This document shows, in pieces, positions 35,945 through 44,116 of a stretch of DNA of 64,000 bases (positions are counted from its first letter, which is position 1; every line of letters starts with the position of its first letter). The translations under genes and the position numbers were made by a program. The stretch is from Haloferax marinisediminis (GTDB lineage: Archaea; Halobacteriota; Halobacteria; Halobacteriales; Haloferacaceae). The notes below the pieces were generated by a model. That model was not told the origin of the DNA and ran no database searches. It worked only from the letters and a program-made list of their open reading frames with translations. The stretch is taken from the NCBI RefSeq assembly GCF_009674585.1, contig NZ_WKJP01000001.1, positions 1,550,001-1,614,000 of the forward strand. Reading direction: 5' to 3'.

Positions 35945-36352
35945 ATGACACGGGTCGTGGTCCCGGTTCGGTATCCGCTCTCCAGACACTCGCGGGCGAC
36001 GCTCGAAGAGGCAGTCCGCATCGCGAGGGAACGCGACGCGGAGTTGACGGTCCTCCACGTCGACCTCTACCAGTCGAATCGCGGTGTCACGCGGACCGAC
36101 CTCAAGCGTGCGGTCGAGCGCGAGTTTGGTCCACTCACACGCGCACGGTACGTCGTCCGGAAAGGATTCCTCGTCGAAGAGACCATCCTCGAAGAGGTGG
36201 CCGCCGAAGAGGCCGATATCGTCGTCATCGGGTCGAAGCAAGCGAGTCGCTGGCGGCGGATGCTCCGACGGTTCCTCGACGACCCGGACATCGACATGTT
36301 CCTCCGGGAGAAACTCGACGCGACGGTCATCACCGTCCGCGCCGACCACTAG
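35945..36352 (+). CDS. UspA-family universal stress protein
   Basis: 135 residues starting MTRVVVPVRYPLSRHSRATLE. Beta strand VVVPV is followed by helix ATLEEAVRIARERDAELTVLHVD, then IVVIGSKQASRWRRMLRR and the closing strand DATVITV. The classic ATP-binding loop G-x2-G-x9-G(S/T) is not intact (GSKQASRWRRMLRRFLDDPDID), so it may belong to the non-ATP-binding UspA type. An in-frame GTG three codons upstream is a possible earlier start. No partner gene is linked. Confidence 0.85.
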   Translation: MTRVVVPVRYPLSRHSRATLEEAVRIARERDAELTVLHVDLYQSNRGVTRTDLKRAVEREFGPLTRARYVVRKGFLVEETILEEVAAEEADIVVIGSKQASRWRRMLRRFLDDPDIDMFLREKLDATVITVRADH

Positions 36353-36418
36353 TCAGCGGAACGGACACCGAACGGTCCGGTCTCGATAGTGTTCGAACTG
36401 TGAGTTCGTCACAGGGCT

Positions 36419-37513
36419 CTAGTTTACTGCTGTCTGATTACCCGAAAGGTTACTCGTCGTACTCGAATCTAAGGGGTCTTCCAGTTCACCCATGACCGCT
36501 TCGAGCGCGTCGGTCGCAGTGAGTAATCCAACGACATCCCCGTCAGAGAGGACGAGGGCTAGCTCCTGTCGTTCGGCCTGGAAGCGGTCGATTGCGTCGC
36601 TGACGGTGGTGTCTGCCGACATCGTCATCGGCGGTGCTGCAATCTCTTCGAACGTCGCGTCTCCATCCCGCAACGCGTCCATCTTATCGACCACCTGCGG
36701 GACGTAGACGATGCCCACCACTTCCTCGGGTGTGGACCCGATGAGTGGGTAGCGGGTATGTGGTGTCTCGGACACACGTTCGAGATTCTCTTCGATGGAA
36801 ACCTCAGTCGAGAGGAACACGACATCTGACTCGGCGACCATCACGTTCCGAATCTCGATAGTCCCCGCCTCCAGTGCGTTCAACACCTCGTCGTGCCGCT
36901 CGCCTTCTATCTCTCCGCGCTCCAGAAGAGAACTCAACCGGTTTCGCAGTTGGCTCCGGGATTCGATAGCGTCCTGTTCTGCTTCGAGCCACGCGCCGGA
37001 CATCTCGATTCCGAACAGTCGGAGCGTCCACTTTGCGACCCAGTCACCGAGCTTGATGAGTGGGGAGATGGCCACGTAGAACCAGTGGAGAGGGGCTGCT
37101 CCGTACCTGCAGACCAACCGAGAGCGTTCGACGCCGAGATACGTCGGCGTCTGCTCGCCGTGGGTCAGGTGGATGAGGTTGATGATGAAGTACGCGATGA
37201 GCGCCCCGGCACCGATTCTCGCGAGCGGTGTTCCGCCGAAGATAGGCTCGAATATCGCGGCGAGTGCCGGTTCGGCGACAATCCCAACTGCGATACTCGA
37301 CGCGGTGATTCCGACCTGACACGTCGTCAGGTACAGTTCGAGGTCGTTGGTCATCTTCCACGCCCGTTCCAGTTTCGAGTCACCGTCGACGAAGTCGCCT
37401 TCGGTAAATTGACGAGCGCGTGTCAACGCGAACTCGATGGCGACGAAGAAGCCATTTGCGAGGATGAGCAAAACGCCTGCGAACAAGCGAATCCCAATCT
37501 CGGCTGGGTTCAT
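36419..37513 (-). CDS. CNNM/DUF21 membrane protein with CBS pair
   Basis: 364 residues. The DUF21 domain (1-190) has four membrane segments: 8-30, about 63-83, 93-115 and 140-162, with the family turn LTTCQVGITASSIAVGIVAEPA and GEQTPTYLGVE. A CBS pair (about 220-345; IRNVMVAESDVVFLSTEVS and GVDKMDALRDG.. GLLTATDALE) follows. The C-terminal CorC_HlyC domain seen in bacterial hemolysin-like members is missing; the protein ends soon after the second CBS. CNNM/CorC proteins are Na+-coupled Mg2+ exporters or regulators. It is convergent with UspA. Confidence 0.9.
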   Translation of the reverse strand: MNPAEIGIRLFAGVLLILANGFFVAIEFALTRARQFTEGDFVDGDSKLERAWKMTNDLELYLTTCQVGITASSIAVGIVAEPALAAIFEPIFGGTPLARIGAGALIAYFIINLIHLTHGEQTPTYLGVERSRLVCRYGAAPLHWFYVAISPLIKLGDWVAKWTLRLFGIEMSGAWLEAEQDAIESRSQLRNRLSSLLERGEIEGERHDEVLNALEAGTIEIRNVMVAESDVVFLSTEVSIEENLERVSETPHTRYPLIGSTPEEVVGIVYVPQVVDKMDALRDGDATFEEIAAPPMTMSADTTVSDAIDRFQAERQELALVLSDGDVVGLLTATDALEAVMGELEDPLDSSTTSNLSGNQTAVN

Positions 37514-37676
37514 TGGTGGTAGCGCTACATCTTTGTGTTCGACACAGGAGTATGTGTCGGATTGTCCGAGAATTTAAATACGTTATTGTGGAAAACGCAG
37601 AACCACACGGCGGCGATGTCGTTTCGACACTTCTGTGGCCACGTTTTTAACTGGGTCATCCAAAACATATTGCCAA

Positions 37677-38150
37677 ATGGCGACTCGAGAGTTAGACGAC
37701 CTCGACCGACGCATTCTGTACCACCTCCAGCTGGAAGCCCGTCACACGTCTTCGAGCGACATCGCAGATGCGCTCGACGTCTCTGCGAGTACGATTCGAA
37801 ATCGGATTCAGCGACTCGAGGCGGATGGTGTGGTTCGAGGCTACCACGCCGACGTCGATTACGAGACGGCAGGGTATCAGCTGTTCACGCAAATCGTCTG
37901 TACGGCCCCGATTCCGACGCGCGGAACGCTTGCAGAGGCGGCAGCCGATGTAGACGGTGTCGTCGAAGTTCAAGAGGTAATGACCGGAGAGGCCAACGTA
38001 CTCGTTCGAGCTGTGGGTGTCGATGGCGACGACCTGACACGCATCGGTGAGGAGTTGGACGAACTCGGTCTCAAGGTTTCTGACGAGGACTTGATTCGGA
38101 GCACTCACCGCAGTTCGTATTCGCGGTTTGGAGAGTCGGACGAGACGTAA
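37677..38150 (+). CDS. Lrp/AsnC-family transcriptional regulator
   Basis: 157 residues starting MATRELDDLDRRILYHLQLE. The winged-helix domain (about 5-62) contains SSDIADALDVSASTIRNRIQRLEADGVVRGY, the standard AsnC-type HTH. The RAM ligand-binding domain (about 75-150) follows with VQEVMTGEANVLVRAVGVDGDDL. Lrp-type proteins in haloarchaea regulate amino acid and nitrogen metabolism; the effector is unknown. An upstream in-frame start 14 codons earlier is not supported. AT-rich sequence (AATTTAAATACG) near 37575 is a possible promoter. Confidence 0.92.
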   Translation: MATRELDDLDRRILYHLQLEARHTSSSDIADALDVSASTIRNRIQRLEADGVVRGYHADVDYETAGYQLFTQIVCTAPIPTRGTLAEAAADVDGVVEVQEVMTGEANVLVRAVGVDGDDLTRIGEELDELGLKVSDEDLIRSTHRSSYSRFGESDET

Positions 38151-38238
38151 TTCGAGCGAGACTTGGTGATATTTTCCCCTCCGTAGTCAGCACGCGATAC
38201 AACCCACGGTTCGAGGCGCAAAGCGTACTCAGCGAAAC

Positions 38239-39300
38239 CTACTCATTGCCACGGTCAGCATCGGTCATGTCACCTCGACCAGACGGCGGCGACGCAACTG
38301 TGTGCCGCACGCGGTCGTCGTCGCCAGAGACCTGAAGCGACCCACTCGTCTCGTCGAAGACGAGGTGCGTGTGTGGGTACGCGAACTCGACGTTCGCATC
38401 CGACTGTTCGAGCAGATTCCACAGACGTGTCTGTACGTCCGACTGGATGCGTGGCATCTTGTACGGTTTCATCGCCCAGTAGCGAAGTCGCAAGAGGACG
38501 CCGTTGTCGGCGTAGGAGGCGATGTACGCGGTCGGTTTCGCCGGGTAGCGGGCGCTCCCGACACGAATGTCCGGCCCACCTTCGATGACCTGGTCGGTGT
38601 CGCGAGCAGCGATTTCTATCAACTCGCGCGCCCGTTCCAAATCCGACTCGTAAGTGACGAGCACGTCGAGTGTCATCCGCGTCCGCTCGTCTTCGGCCGA
38701 GTAGTTGATGACGTCGCGGTTACGGATGCTCCCGTTCGGGATGACGAGGAAGGTGTTGTCGAGTGTGAACATCTTCGTGTAGCTCAGATTAATCTCGTCG
38801 ATGAACCCGCGGGTTCCGTCGTCCAACTCTATCATGTCCCCAATCTCGTAGGGTTGGTCCACGATGACGAACACACCGTTGATGATACTCCCGACGATTG
38901 GTGCGAGGACGATACCGAGGACGGCCGAAAACACCGTCACAGACAGGACGATGTTCCCGATTTTGAAGCCGAGAAGGTTCGCGGCGAACGCAATTCCGGC
39001 GAGGACGATAGACAGACGGACGATGCGGAGGACGGTCTGTGCGACACTCTGTCGGGTGAACTGCCGCGCCACTGGGCGGCCCAGCAGTCGGACGGCGTAC
39101 TTCGAGACGACGACCGTCAAGACGAGAACGATGAATGCCGCCACGTACTGCCAGCCGGGGAACAACAGGTAGTCCGGGACGAACGCCGGTGCCGTCACGA
39201 GTCCGGACTGGAGTGGAGCGAAGACGGTCTCTCGTCCCGCCATCGGGCGTAGACTCCCGACACGAACTACTGCGTCGGCAACGCCGTCGACTCCGTGCAT
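38239..39300 (-). CDS. Small-conductance mechanosensitive channel (MscS family)
   Basis: About 353 residues from the Met at 39300; an upstream in-frame start exists 35 codons earlier but those residues are Ser/Thr-rich and unlike MscS. Hydrophobic helices are TM1 (YVAAFIVLVLTVVVSKYAV), TM2 (VLRIVRLSIVLAGIAFAANLLG) and pore helix TM3 (ILSVTVFSAVLGIVLAPIV). The MscS beta domain follows: VIVDQPYEIGDMIELDDGTRGFIDEINLSYT, then IPNGSIRNRDVINYS. It opens under membrane tension and releases solutes on hypo-osmotic shock. Its C-terminus is acidic and hydrophilic. Confidence 0.9.
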   Translation of the reverse strand: MHGVDGVADAVVRVGSLRPMAGRETVFAPLQSGLVTAPAFVPDYLLFPGWQYVAAFIVLVLTVVVSKYAVRLLGRPVARQFTRQSVAQTVLRIVRLSIVLAGIAFAANLLGFKIGNIVLSVTVFSAVLGIVLAPIVGSIINGVFVIVDQPYEIGDMIELDDGTRGFIDEINLSYTKMFTLDNTFLVIPNGSIRNRDVINYSAEDERTRMTLDVLVTYESDLERARELIEIAARDTDQVIEGGPDIRVGSARYPAKPTAYIASYADNGVLLRLRYWAMKPYKMPRIQSDVQTRLWNLLEQSDANVEFAYPHTHLVFDETSGSLQVSGDDDRVRHTVASPPSGRGDMTDADRGNE

Positions 39301-39447
39301 GGAAATCGCAACGCAGAGTGACGAAAAAAGGGTTGTCACTTTCGAGGTGTAAGACCCGAAGTGAACGACCCCCCGACTCACAGAAGACCGACCGGTGGCG
39401 GGCATGTCGGAGTGAAGACGTTACCACCTATTTTCGGAATTCGGTGC

Positions 39448-39463
39448 TACTCGGATATCAGTA
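39448..39463. promoter_or_regulatory. TrmB-type operator upstream of the TrmB-family gene
   Basis: On the minus strand these 16 bases read TACT-GATATCC-GAGTA, matching the TACT-N7-8-GAGTA element known for TrmB of Halobacterium. It lies 34 bases before the chosen ATG and about 15 bases after a TATTTT element (about 39429), so it would cover the transcription start: typical of autorepression. Confidence 0.65.
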
Positions 39464-39497
39464 AATGACTTAGGTGATGCCTGTATACCTCACGAAC

Positions 39498-40559
39498 ATG
39501 GCTGATGAACTGCGGCTTACGATGGAGCGCGTCGGCGAGCGCTTTAGTCTCGGCGAGTACGAGATAGACGCGTATCTGGCCGTCCTCGAACACGGGCAGT
39601 TGACTGCGAGCGAAATCGCAGACCGAACGAGCATCCCGCAACCGCGGGTGTACGACACGGTTCGAAGTCTCTCTGACCGTGGCCTCGTGGAACTCCGCGA
39701 GTCGCGGCCGATGAAAATCGTCGCGGTCGACCCCGAAGACGCGTTCTCGAACGTCCAGTCGTCGCTCGACGAACTCATCGAGGAACTCGAAGCGCGCTAC
39801 ACCGCGCCTGCTCGTGACACCGAAGCAGTCTCGCTCGTCAAGTCGCGGTCGACGATTCTCCGGTACATCGAAGAGATCATCGAGTCCGCAGAGTACGAAC
39901 TCATCCTGTCGCTGACGCCCGACCTGCTTCGGCGCTTCCGCGACGACCTCGCGGCGGCCGTCGACAGCGGCATCAGCATCGACCTCTTGATTACGCCCGC
40001 CTCTCGCGCGCCCGACCCGGACGAGTTCAACTATCTCGACGTGGCGACCATCGCTCGCGCCCGTCGCGGTATCACCTCGCCGGTGCTCGCAGTCGCCGAC
40101 GGTGAGTACTCCATCTACGCGACGCAAGACGCCCTCCGCGACGACCGCGACCGCTACGGCGTCATCTTCAACCGCTCGGCACTCGGGTTCCTCGTCAGCG
40201 GGTTCTTCGGAACGGTCCTCTGGTCCACTGCCGAGACTATCGTCGCCAACGGGAAGCGTCGCCCCTTCCCGCGTCGCTACGCCTCGATTCGCCGTGCCGT
40301 CAAGGATATCCGCGAGATAGAAGGAGACTTCTACGCCTCTGTCTCCGGTCGCGACATCGAGACGGGAGACGCCATCGTCGTCGAAGGTCGTGTCATCGAA
40401 ACCGCGTTCGAAGACACCGAAGAAGTCGCCTCGCTCCACATCGAGACCGACGAAGGCGTCGTCGAAGTCGGTGGCCTCGTCGCTGCACTCGAAGACATCG
40501 AAGGACAAGAGATTCTGCTCGGGCTCGACGAAGTTCCAGACCGCGACCAGTTCAACTGA
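39498..40559 (+). CDS. trmB: TrmB-family sugar-sensing transcriptional regulator
   Basis: 353 residues starting [20 protein letters not shown]. The N-terminal winged-helix (about 10-75) has [45 protein letters not shown]. The central TrmB-type regulatory domain (about 105-260) resembles phospholipase-D-like folds ([17 protein letters not shown]). A C-terminal sugar-binding domain (about 275-353) contains [25 protein letters not shown]. TrmB represses or activates sugar uptake and central carbon genes according to glucose. Two shared sites (39448-39463 and 47705-47720) tie it to the ABC operon at 41448-47695. In-frame starts at 39474 and 39477 are possible but less likely. Confidence 0.9.
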   Translation: MADELRLTMERVGERFSLGEYEIDAYLAVLEHGQLTASEIADRTSIPQPRVYDTVRSLSDRGLVELRESRPMKIVAVDPEDAFSNVQSSLDELIEELEARYTAPARDTEAVSLVKSRSTILRYIEEIIESAEYELILSLTPDLLRRFRDDLAAAVDSGISIDLLITPASRAPDPDEFNYLDVATIARARRGITSPVLAVADGEYSIYATQDALRDDRDRYGVIFNRSALGFLVSGFFGTVLWSTAETIVANGKRRPFPRRYASIRRAVKDIREIEGDFYASVSGRDIETGDAIVVEGRVIETAFEDTEEVASLHIETDEGVVEVGGLVAALEDIEGQEILLGLDEVPDRDQFN

Positions 40560-40562
40560 AGC

Positions 40563-40576
40563 GGGGGAAAACCCCC
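40563..40576 (+). terminator. GC hairpin after the TrmB gene
   Basis: GGGGG-AAAA-CCCCC begins four bases after the trmB stop codon, with a T-run (GTTTTTCG) about 22 bases further on. It sits between convergent genes and could end the trmB mRNA. Intrinsic termination in haloarchaea depends mainly on T-tracts, so the hairpin may instead protect the 3' end. Confidence 0.45.
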
Positions 40577-40613
40577 AAATCGCTCGCTGACTGCGTTCGT
40601 TTTTCGACGTCTC

Positions 40614-41405
40614 TTATTCGTCGCCGAACTCGTAGACGACTGCGCCGCACTCGGCACAGCCGAGGACCTCGTGTTCCGGAGAGTCGTAGATGCCCGCAGT
40701 GCCACCACAGCAATTGCGCACCGTCGTCTCTTCGACGACGCCGCCACAACTCGGACAGACTTCGGTGAACATCCGGAGTGGTTCGGTCGCAGAGAGTGCG
40801 ACCATGGGGTCGACGGAGCGTTCGACGACCGTGTAGAGCGTTGCAACGTCGGCGATTGCCTGTGGGCGAGAAATCCAGACGGACATCGACGGCCCGTCGA
40901 TGGAGATGCCGTCGAACTCAGGAGCGACTTCTGCGTCGAACGGGAGCGCGGTGGCGACGGCTTCCGCCAGTTCATCGTCCGAGGCCTTCCGCAGCGTCGC
41001 CATCGTCGACTCCCACTCCTCGCGCGCGTCGTCCGCGAGGAACAGTCCGTCGGGCTCTTCGACCAGCACACCGGCATCGAGGAGCGTCGACAGCATCACC
41101 TCGGGTTCGACGTTGGCGTCGAGTGTGTCCGACTGGCGGGGTTCGCCGTCATCGTGTTCGAAGACACCGCTGAGTCCAACGGCCGCGACGAGTCGTGGGG
41201 CGAACGACGGCGTGCCGGGGACGACGTAGCCACGGAGGTAGACGAGGAGCGCTCCGATGGCGAGGACGACGAATCCCGCAGGAAGCCACAGAACGCCGAG
41301 TGCGAATCCGACGATGGCGACGAACGCGGCATTCACAGCTGTACAGGGGAGACACCGATTCTCACCGGTGTGCTCGGGGCGTCTCAGTGAATCGATGACA
41401 GACAT
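40614..41405 (-). CDS. Membrane protein with C-terminal zinc-ribbon, unknown function
   Basis: 263 residues. Residues about 24-58 form two hydrophobic helices (VAIVGFALGVLWLPAGFVVL, IGALLVYLRGYVV). The middle (about 90-190) is acidic and soluble. The C-terminus carries CPSCGG, NCCGG and CAECGA motifs, likely one zinc site. An N-terminal CLPC pair is also present. No family recognised. It lies downstream of the Gfo/Idh/MocA gene on the same strand, 42 bases apart, so it may be the last gene of the sugar transport transcript. Confidence 0.7.
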   Translation of the reverse strand: MSVIDSLRRPEHTGENRCLPCTAVNAAFVAIVGFALGVLWLPAGFVVLAIGALLVYLRGYVVPGTPSFAPRLVAAVGLSGVFEHDDGEPRQSDTLDANVEPEVMLSTLLDAGVLVEEPDGLFLADDAREEWESTMATLRKASDDELAEAVATALPFDAEVAPEFDGISIDGPSMSVWISRPQAIADVATLYTVVERSVDPMVALSATEPLRMFTEVCPSCGGVVEETTVRNCCGGTAGIYDSPEHEVLGCAECGAVVYEFGDE

Positions 41406-41447
41406 GAGTGGAAAATTGGGTGTGGGGGTGTTTCGCTGTTTGGGTCG

Positions 41448-42536
41448 TCAGTTCGCTGGTGGTGTCTCGACGGCGTCGAGGCGGACCGCGTGGCCTTCCT
41501 CAGACGACCGGTAGATGGCGTCGATGACACGCTGGACTGCGAGCCCCTCTTCGACCGTGTTGCGGCCGGGGTGTTCGCCAGCGGCGACCGATTCGACGAA
41601 CAGTTTCTGTTCGGACTTGTGCGTGTCGTTGGTCTGTGTCTCGACGTTGGCCGTGGTAAGGTGGTTGCTCCCACCGAGGCCACCGTCGTAGAACTGCAGT
41701 TCGTGGCTTGCACGGTCGAAACGCGCGCCGCCTTCGGTTCCGCGGAGGAAGAACTCGTCGTTGGTCGGGCGGTTCGTCGCCCACGCGACTTCGAGCGAGA
41801 TGGTCGTTCCCTCGGCGGTTCGGATGAAGGCGCTGGCGGAGTCGTCGACGTCGAACGCCTCCGGTCCGATGTCGTCACCCCACATCTCGACGAACGTGTA
41901 GTCGTCTCTGTCACCGAACTCCGAGCGAGTTACGCCGGAGACTTCGACGACGTCTGGGAAGTCGAGGAAGTAGAGCGCGAGGTCGATCGCGTGGACACCG
42001 ATGTCGATGAGAGCGCCACCGCCGGCGATATCCTTCGAGGTAAACCACGAGCCACGTCCGGGGATGCCGCGCCGTCGAACGTAGTTGGCTTCGACGTGAG
42101 TGACGTCACCGAGGCGACCCGCCTCGTAGTGGTGACGAATGACTTCGACAGGGTTCGCAAATCGGTTGTTGAAGCCGACCATGCAGAAGCCCTCGGCTTG
42201 TCTTGCTGCATCGGCGATTCGCTCGGCAGATTCGAGCGAGTGCGCGAGCGGTTTTTCGAGAAGCACGTCGAGGCCAGCGTCGAGTGCGGCGACCGCGTAC
42301 TCCTCGTGGAAGCGGTTCGGCGTCGTGATGATGACGGCGTCGACTTCGTCGAAGAGTTCGTCTTTATCCTCGTACGTGTTGACGTCGTACTTCTCTGCGA
42401 AGTGCCGACGTGCGTCTGCCTGAATGTCGAGGCCGCCAACGAGGGTCGCGCCGATGTCGACGAGGCGGTCTGCGTGGTGGTGCCCGATGTTTCCGAGTCC
42501 GACGATACCAACTCGGACCGATGAACCTGTACTCAT
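41448..42536 (-). CDS. Gfo/Idh/MocA-family dehydrogenase
   Basis: 362 residues. N-terminal NAD(P) Rossmann domain: VRVGIVGLGNIGHHHADRL (GLGxxG), then the substrate-linked motif VLLEKPLAHSLESAERI with the catalytic Lys (EKP). C-terminal alpha/beta domain: GALIDIGVHAIDLALYFLD has the family GG-x-D-x-G-x-H-x-D segment with the catalytic Asp/His. Such enzymes oxidise sugars or inositols. Position at the end of the ABC transporter operon suggests the imported sugar is oxidised directly. A second member is at 56883-58001. Confidence 0.92.
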   Translation of the reverse strand: MSTGSSVRVGIVGLGNIGHHHADRLVDIGATLVGGLDIQADARRHFAEKYDVNTYEDKDELFDEVDAVIITTPNRFHEEYAVAALDAGLDVLLEKPLAHSLESAERIADAARQAEGFCMVGFNNRFANPVEVIRHHYEAGRLGDVTHVEANYVRRRGIPGRGSWFTSKDIAGGGALIDIGVHAIDLALYFLDFPDVVEVSGVTRSEFGDRDDYTFVEMWGDDIGPEAFDVDDSASAFIRTAEGTTISLEVAWATNRPTNDEFFLRGTEGGARFDRASHELQFYDGGLGGSNHLTTANVETQTNDTHKSEQKLFVESVAAGEHPGRNTVEEGLAVQRVIDAIYRSSEEGHAVRLDAVETPPAN

Positions 42537-42669
42537 GAATCGATTATTAACTACTGCTGGTGTTAAGTTTCACGTTCTTTGGGCTGATTTACCAGAACCG
42601 ACAGCAAGCGGACGGGAGAAGAGTGCCAACTGACGACTGAGACTGAGACTGAGACGATGACTGTTCGTC

Positions 42670-42873
42670 TCAGTAGAGTTGCTCTTCGCGCTCTTTCCGT
42701 TCTTGTTCGCGGCGTTCTTCTTCTTTGAGTCGCCGACGGCCACGAAGGTACTGCCGCCCTTTCGGGATGAACTTGTTCTTCACGTCGAGCAGGAACGAGA
42801 CGATGCCGTAGGCCCAGAAGAAGAACAGAATCGTCATCCCGCCGAGATAGAACCAGCCGAGTTCGTTGACCAT
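42670..42873 (-). CDS. Small single-helix membrane protein within the sugar ABC operon
   Basis: 67 residues starting MVNELGWFYLGGMTILFFFW. One strongly hydrophobic helix (about 6-29) is followed by a very charged helical tail (about 38-67, rich in Arg, Glu and Lys). It lies between the ATPase gene and the dehydrogenase gene on the same strand, with short gaps (53 and 133 bases). It has no known family that I recognise. Its location suggests an accessory subunit of the transporter or a membrane tether. Confidence 0.65.
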   Translation of the reverse strand: MVNELGWFYLGGMTILFFFWAYGIVSFLLDVKNKFIPKGRQYLRGRRRLKEEERREQERKEREEQLY

Positions 42874-42926
42874 GGATGTGTGATACGTCCTCGGTCGGAT
42901 AAACGTTGTGTGGGAGCGTCGAGGCT

Positions 42927-44114
42927 TCAGTCGTCGCTTTCGGCTTCCGTGCCGGTTGGCCCACCCGCTTTGACGGCGCTTTCGATACCGTGGCTGATTG
43001 CCTCACCCGTCTCCGTGTCGAAGAGGTGGACTCTCGAGCGGTCGAGGACCACCGAGACGTCCGTGTCTTCTTCGATGACGGTGTCGGGTGCGACACTCAT
43101 CAGCAGTTGGTCGTTCATCGCGATGGTGTCCTCGTCGAGGTGCGCTTCCGCATCTTCTTCGAGTTTCAGGTAGACGAAGATTTCGTCACCCATCGGTTCG
43201 AGAACGTCCGTAATCGCTTCGATCTCGTGGCTCGGGTTCGTCACGAGATGTTCGTCTTCGACGAGGTAGACGTCCTCGGGACGGATACCCAGCGTGACCT
43301 CTCGTCCGACCTCGATACCGAGGTCTGCGGGGTCGAATTCGATGTCGATGTTGGTCGACTCGAAGCCAGATTCCGTGACGTCACCGTCGAGGAAGTTCAT
43401 CGACGGCGACCCGATGAAGCCAGCGACGAACAGGTTCGCCGGTTCGTTGTAGCAGACCAACGGCGGGTCGATCTGCTGGAGTTGACCGGAGTCGATGACT
43501 GCGATGCGGTCGGACATCGTCATCGCCTCTGCCTGGTCGTGGGTGACGTAGATGATGGTCGTGTCCAGTTCCTTGTGGAGGCGCTGGAGTTCCGTCCGCA
43601 TGTGGACGCGAAGCTTCGCGTCGAGGTTTGCGAGCGGTTCGTCCATCAGGAAGACACCGGGGTTCCGGACGATTGCACGGGCGATCGCGACGCGCTGTCG
43701 CTGTCCACCGGACATCTCGTCGGGCATGCGCTCGAGCATGCCTTCGAGTTGCACGACGTCTGCAGCACGGTTGACGCGGCGTTCGATTTCTTCTTTGTCG
43801 TAGTTACGGAGTCGAAGGCCGAACGAGATGTTGTCGTACACGTCCATGTGCGGGAACAGCGCGATGTTCTGGAACACCATCGCCACCCCACGGTCCTTCG
43901 GCGGGAGGTTCGTGACCTCGCGGTCACCGATGAAGACCTTCCCCTCCGAGGGGATGGTCAGTCCCGCAATCATCTCCATCGTCGTCGACTTCCCGCATCC
44001 GGACGGACCGACGAGACAGATGAATTCGCCGTCCTGGATGTCGAGGTTCATGTCGTCGACAGCCGTTACATCGTCGTAGTGCTTGCTTACGTGTTCGAGT
44101 TTGACGTCTCCCAT
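42927..44114 (-). CDS. ABC transporter ATP-binding protein (MalK/UgpC type)
   Basis: 395 residues starting MGDVKLEHVSKHYDDVTAVD. Walker A GPSGCGKST (about 37-45), Q-loop VFQNIALFPHMDVYDN, signature MSGGQRQRVAIARAI, Walker B FLMDEPLANLDAKLR, and H-loop VTHDQAEAMT. A C-terminal MalK-like TOBE/OB regulatory domain follows (about 240-395). It drives import of a sugar through the two permeases encoded just before it. An earlier in-frame start would add 57 Arg/His-rich residues and overlap the permease gene, so it is rejected. Only two bases separate it from the permease stop. Confidence 0.95.
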   Translation of the reverse strand: MGDVKLEHVSKHYDDVTAVDDMNLDIQDGEFICLVGPSGCGKSTTMEMIAGLTIPSEGKVFIGDREVTNLPPKDRGVAMVFQNIALFPHMDVYDNISFGLRLRNYDKEEIERRVNRAADVVQLEGMLERMPDEMSGGQRQRVAIARAIVRNPGVFLMDEPLANLDAKLRVHMRTELQRLHKELDTTIIYVTHDQAEAMTMSDRIAVIDSGQLQQIDPPLVCYNEPANLFVAGFIGSPSMNFLDGDVTESGFESTNIDIEFDPADLGIEVGREVTLGIRPEDVYLVEDEHLVTNPSHEIEAITDVLEPMGDEIFVYLKLEEDAEAHLDEDTIAMNDQLLMSVAPDTVIEEDTDVSVVLDRSRVHLFDTETGEAISHGIESAVKAGGPTGTEAESDD

Positions 44115-44116
44115 GG

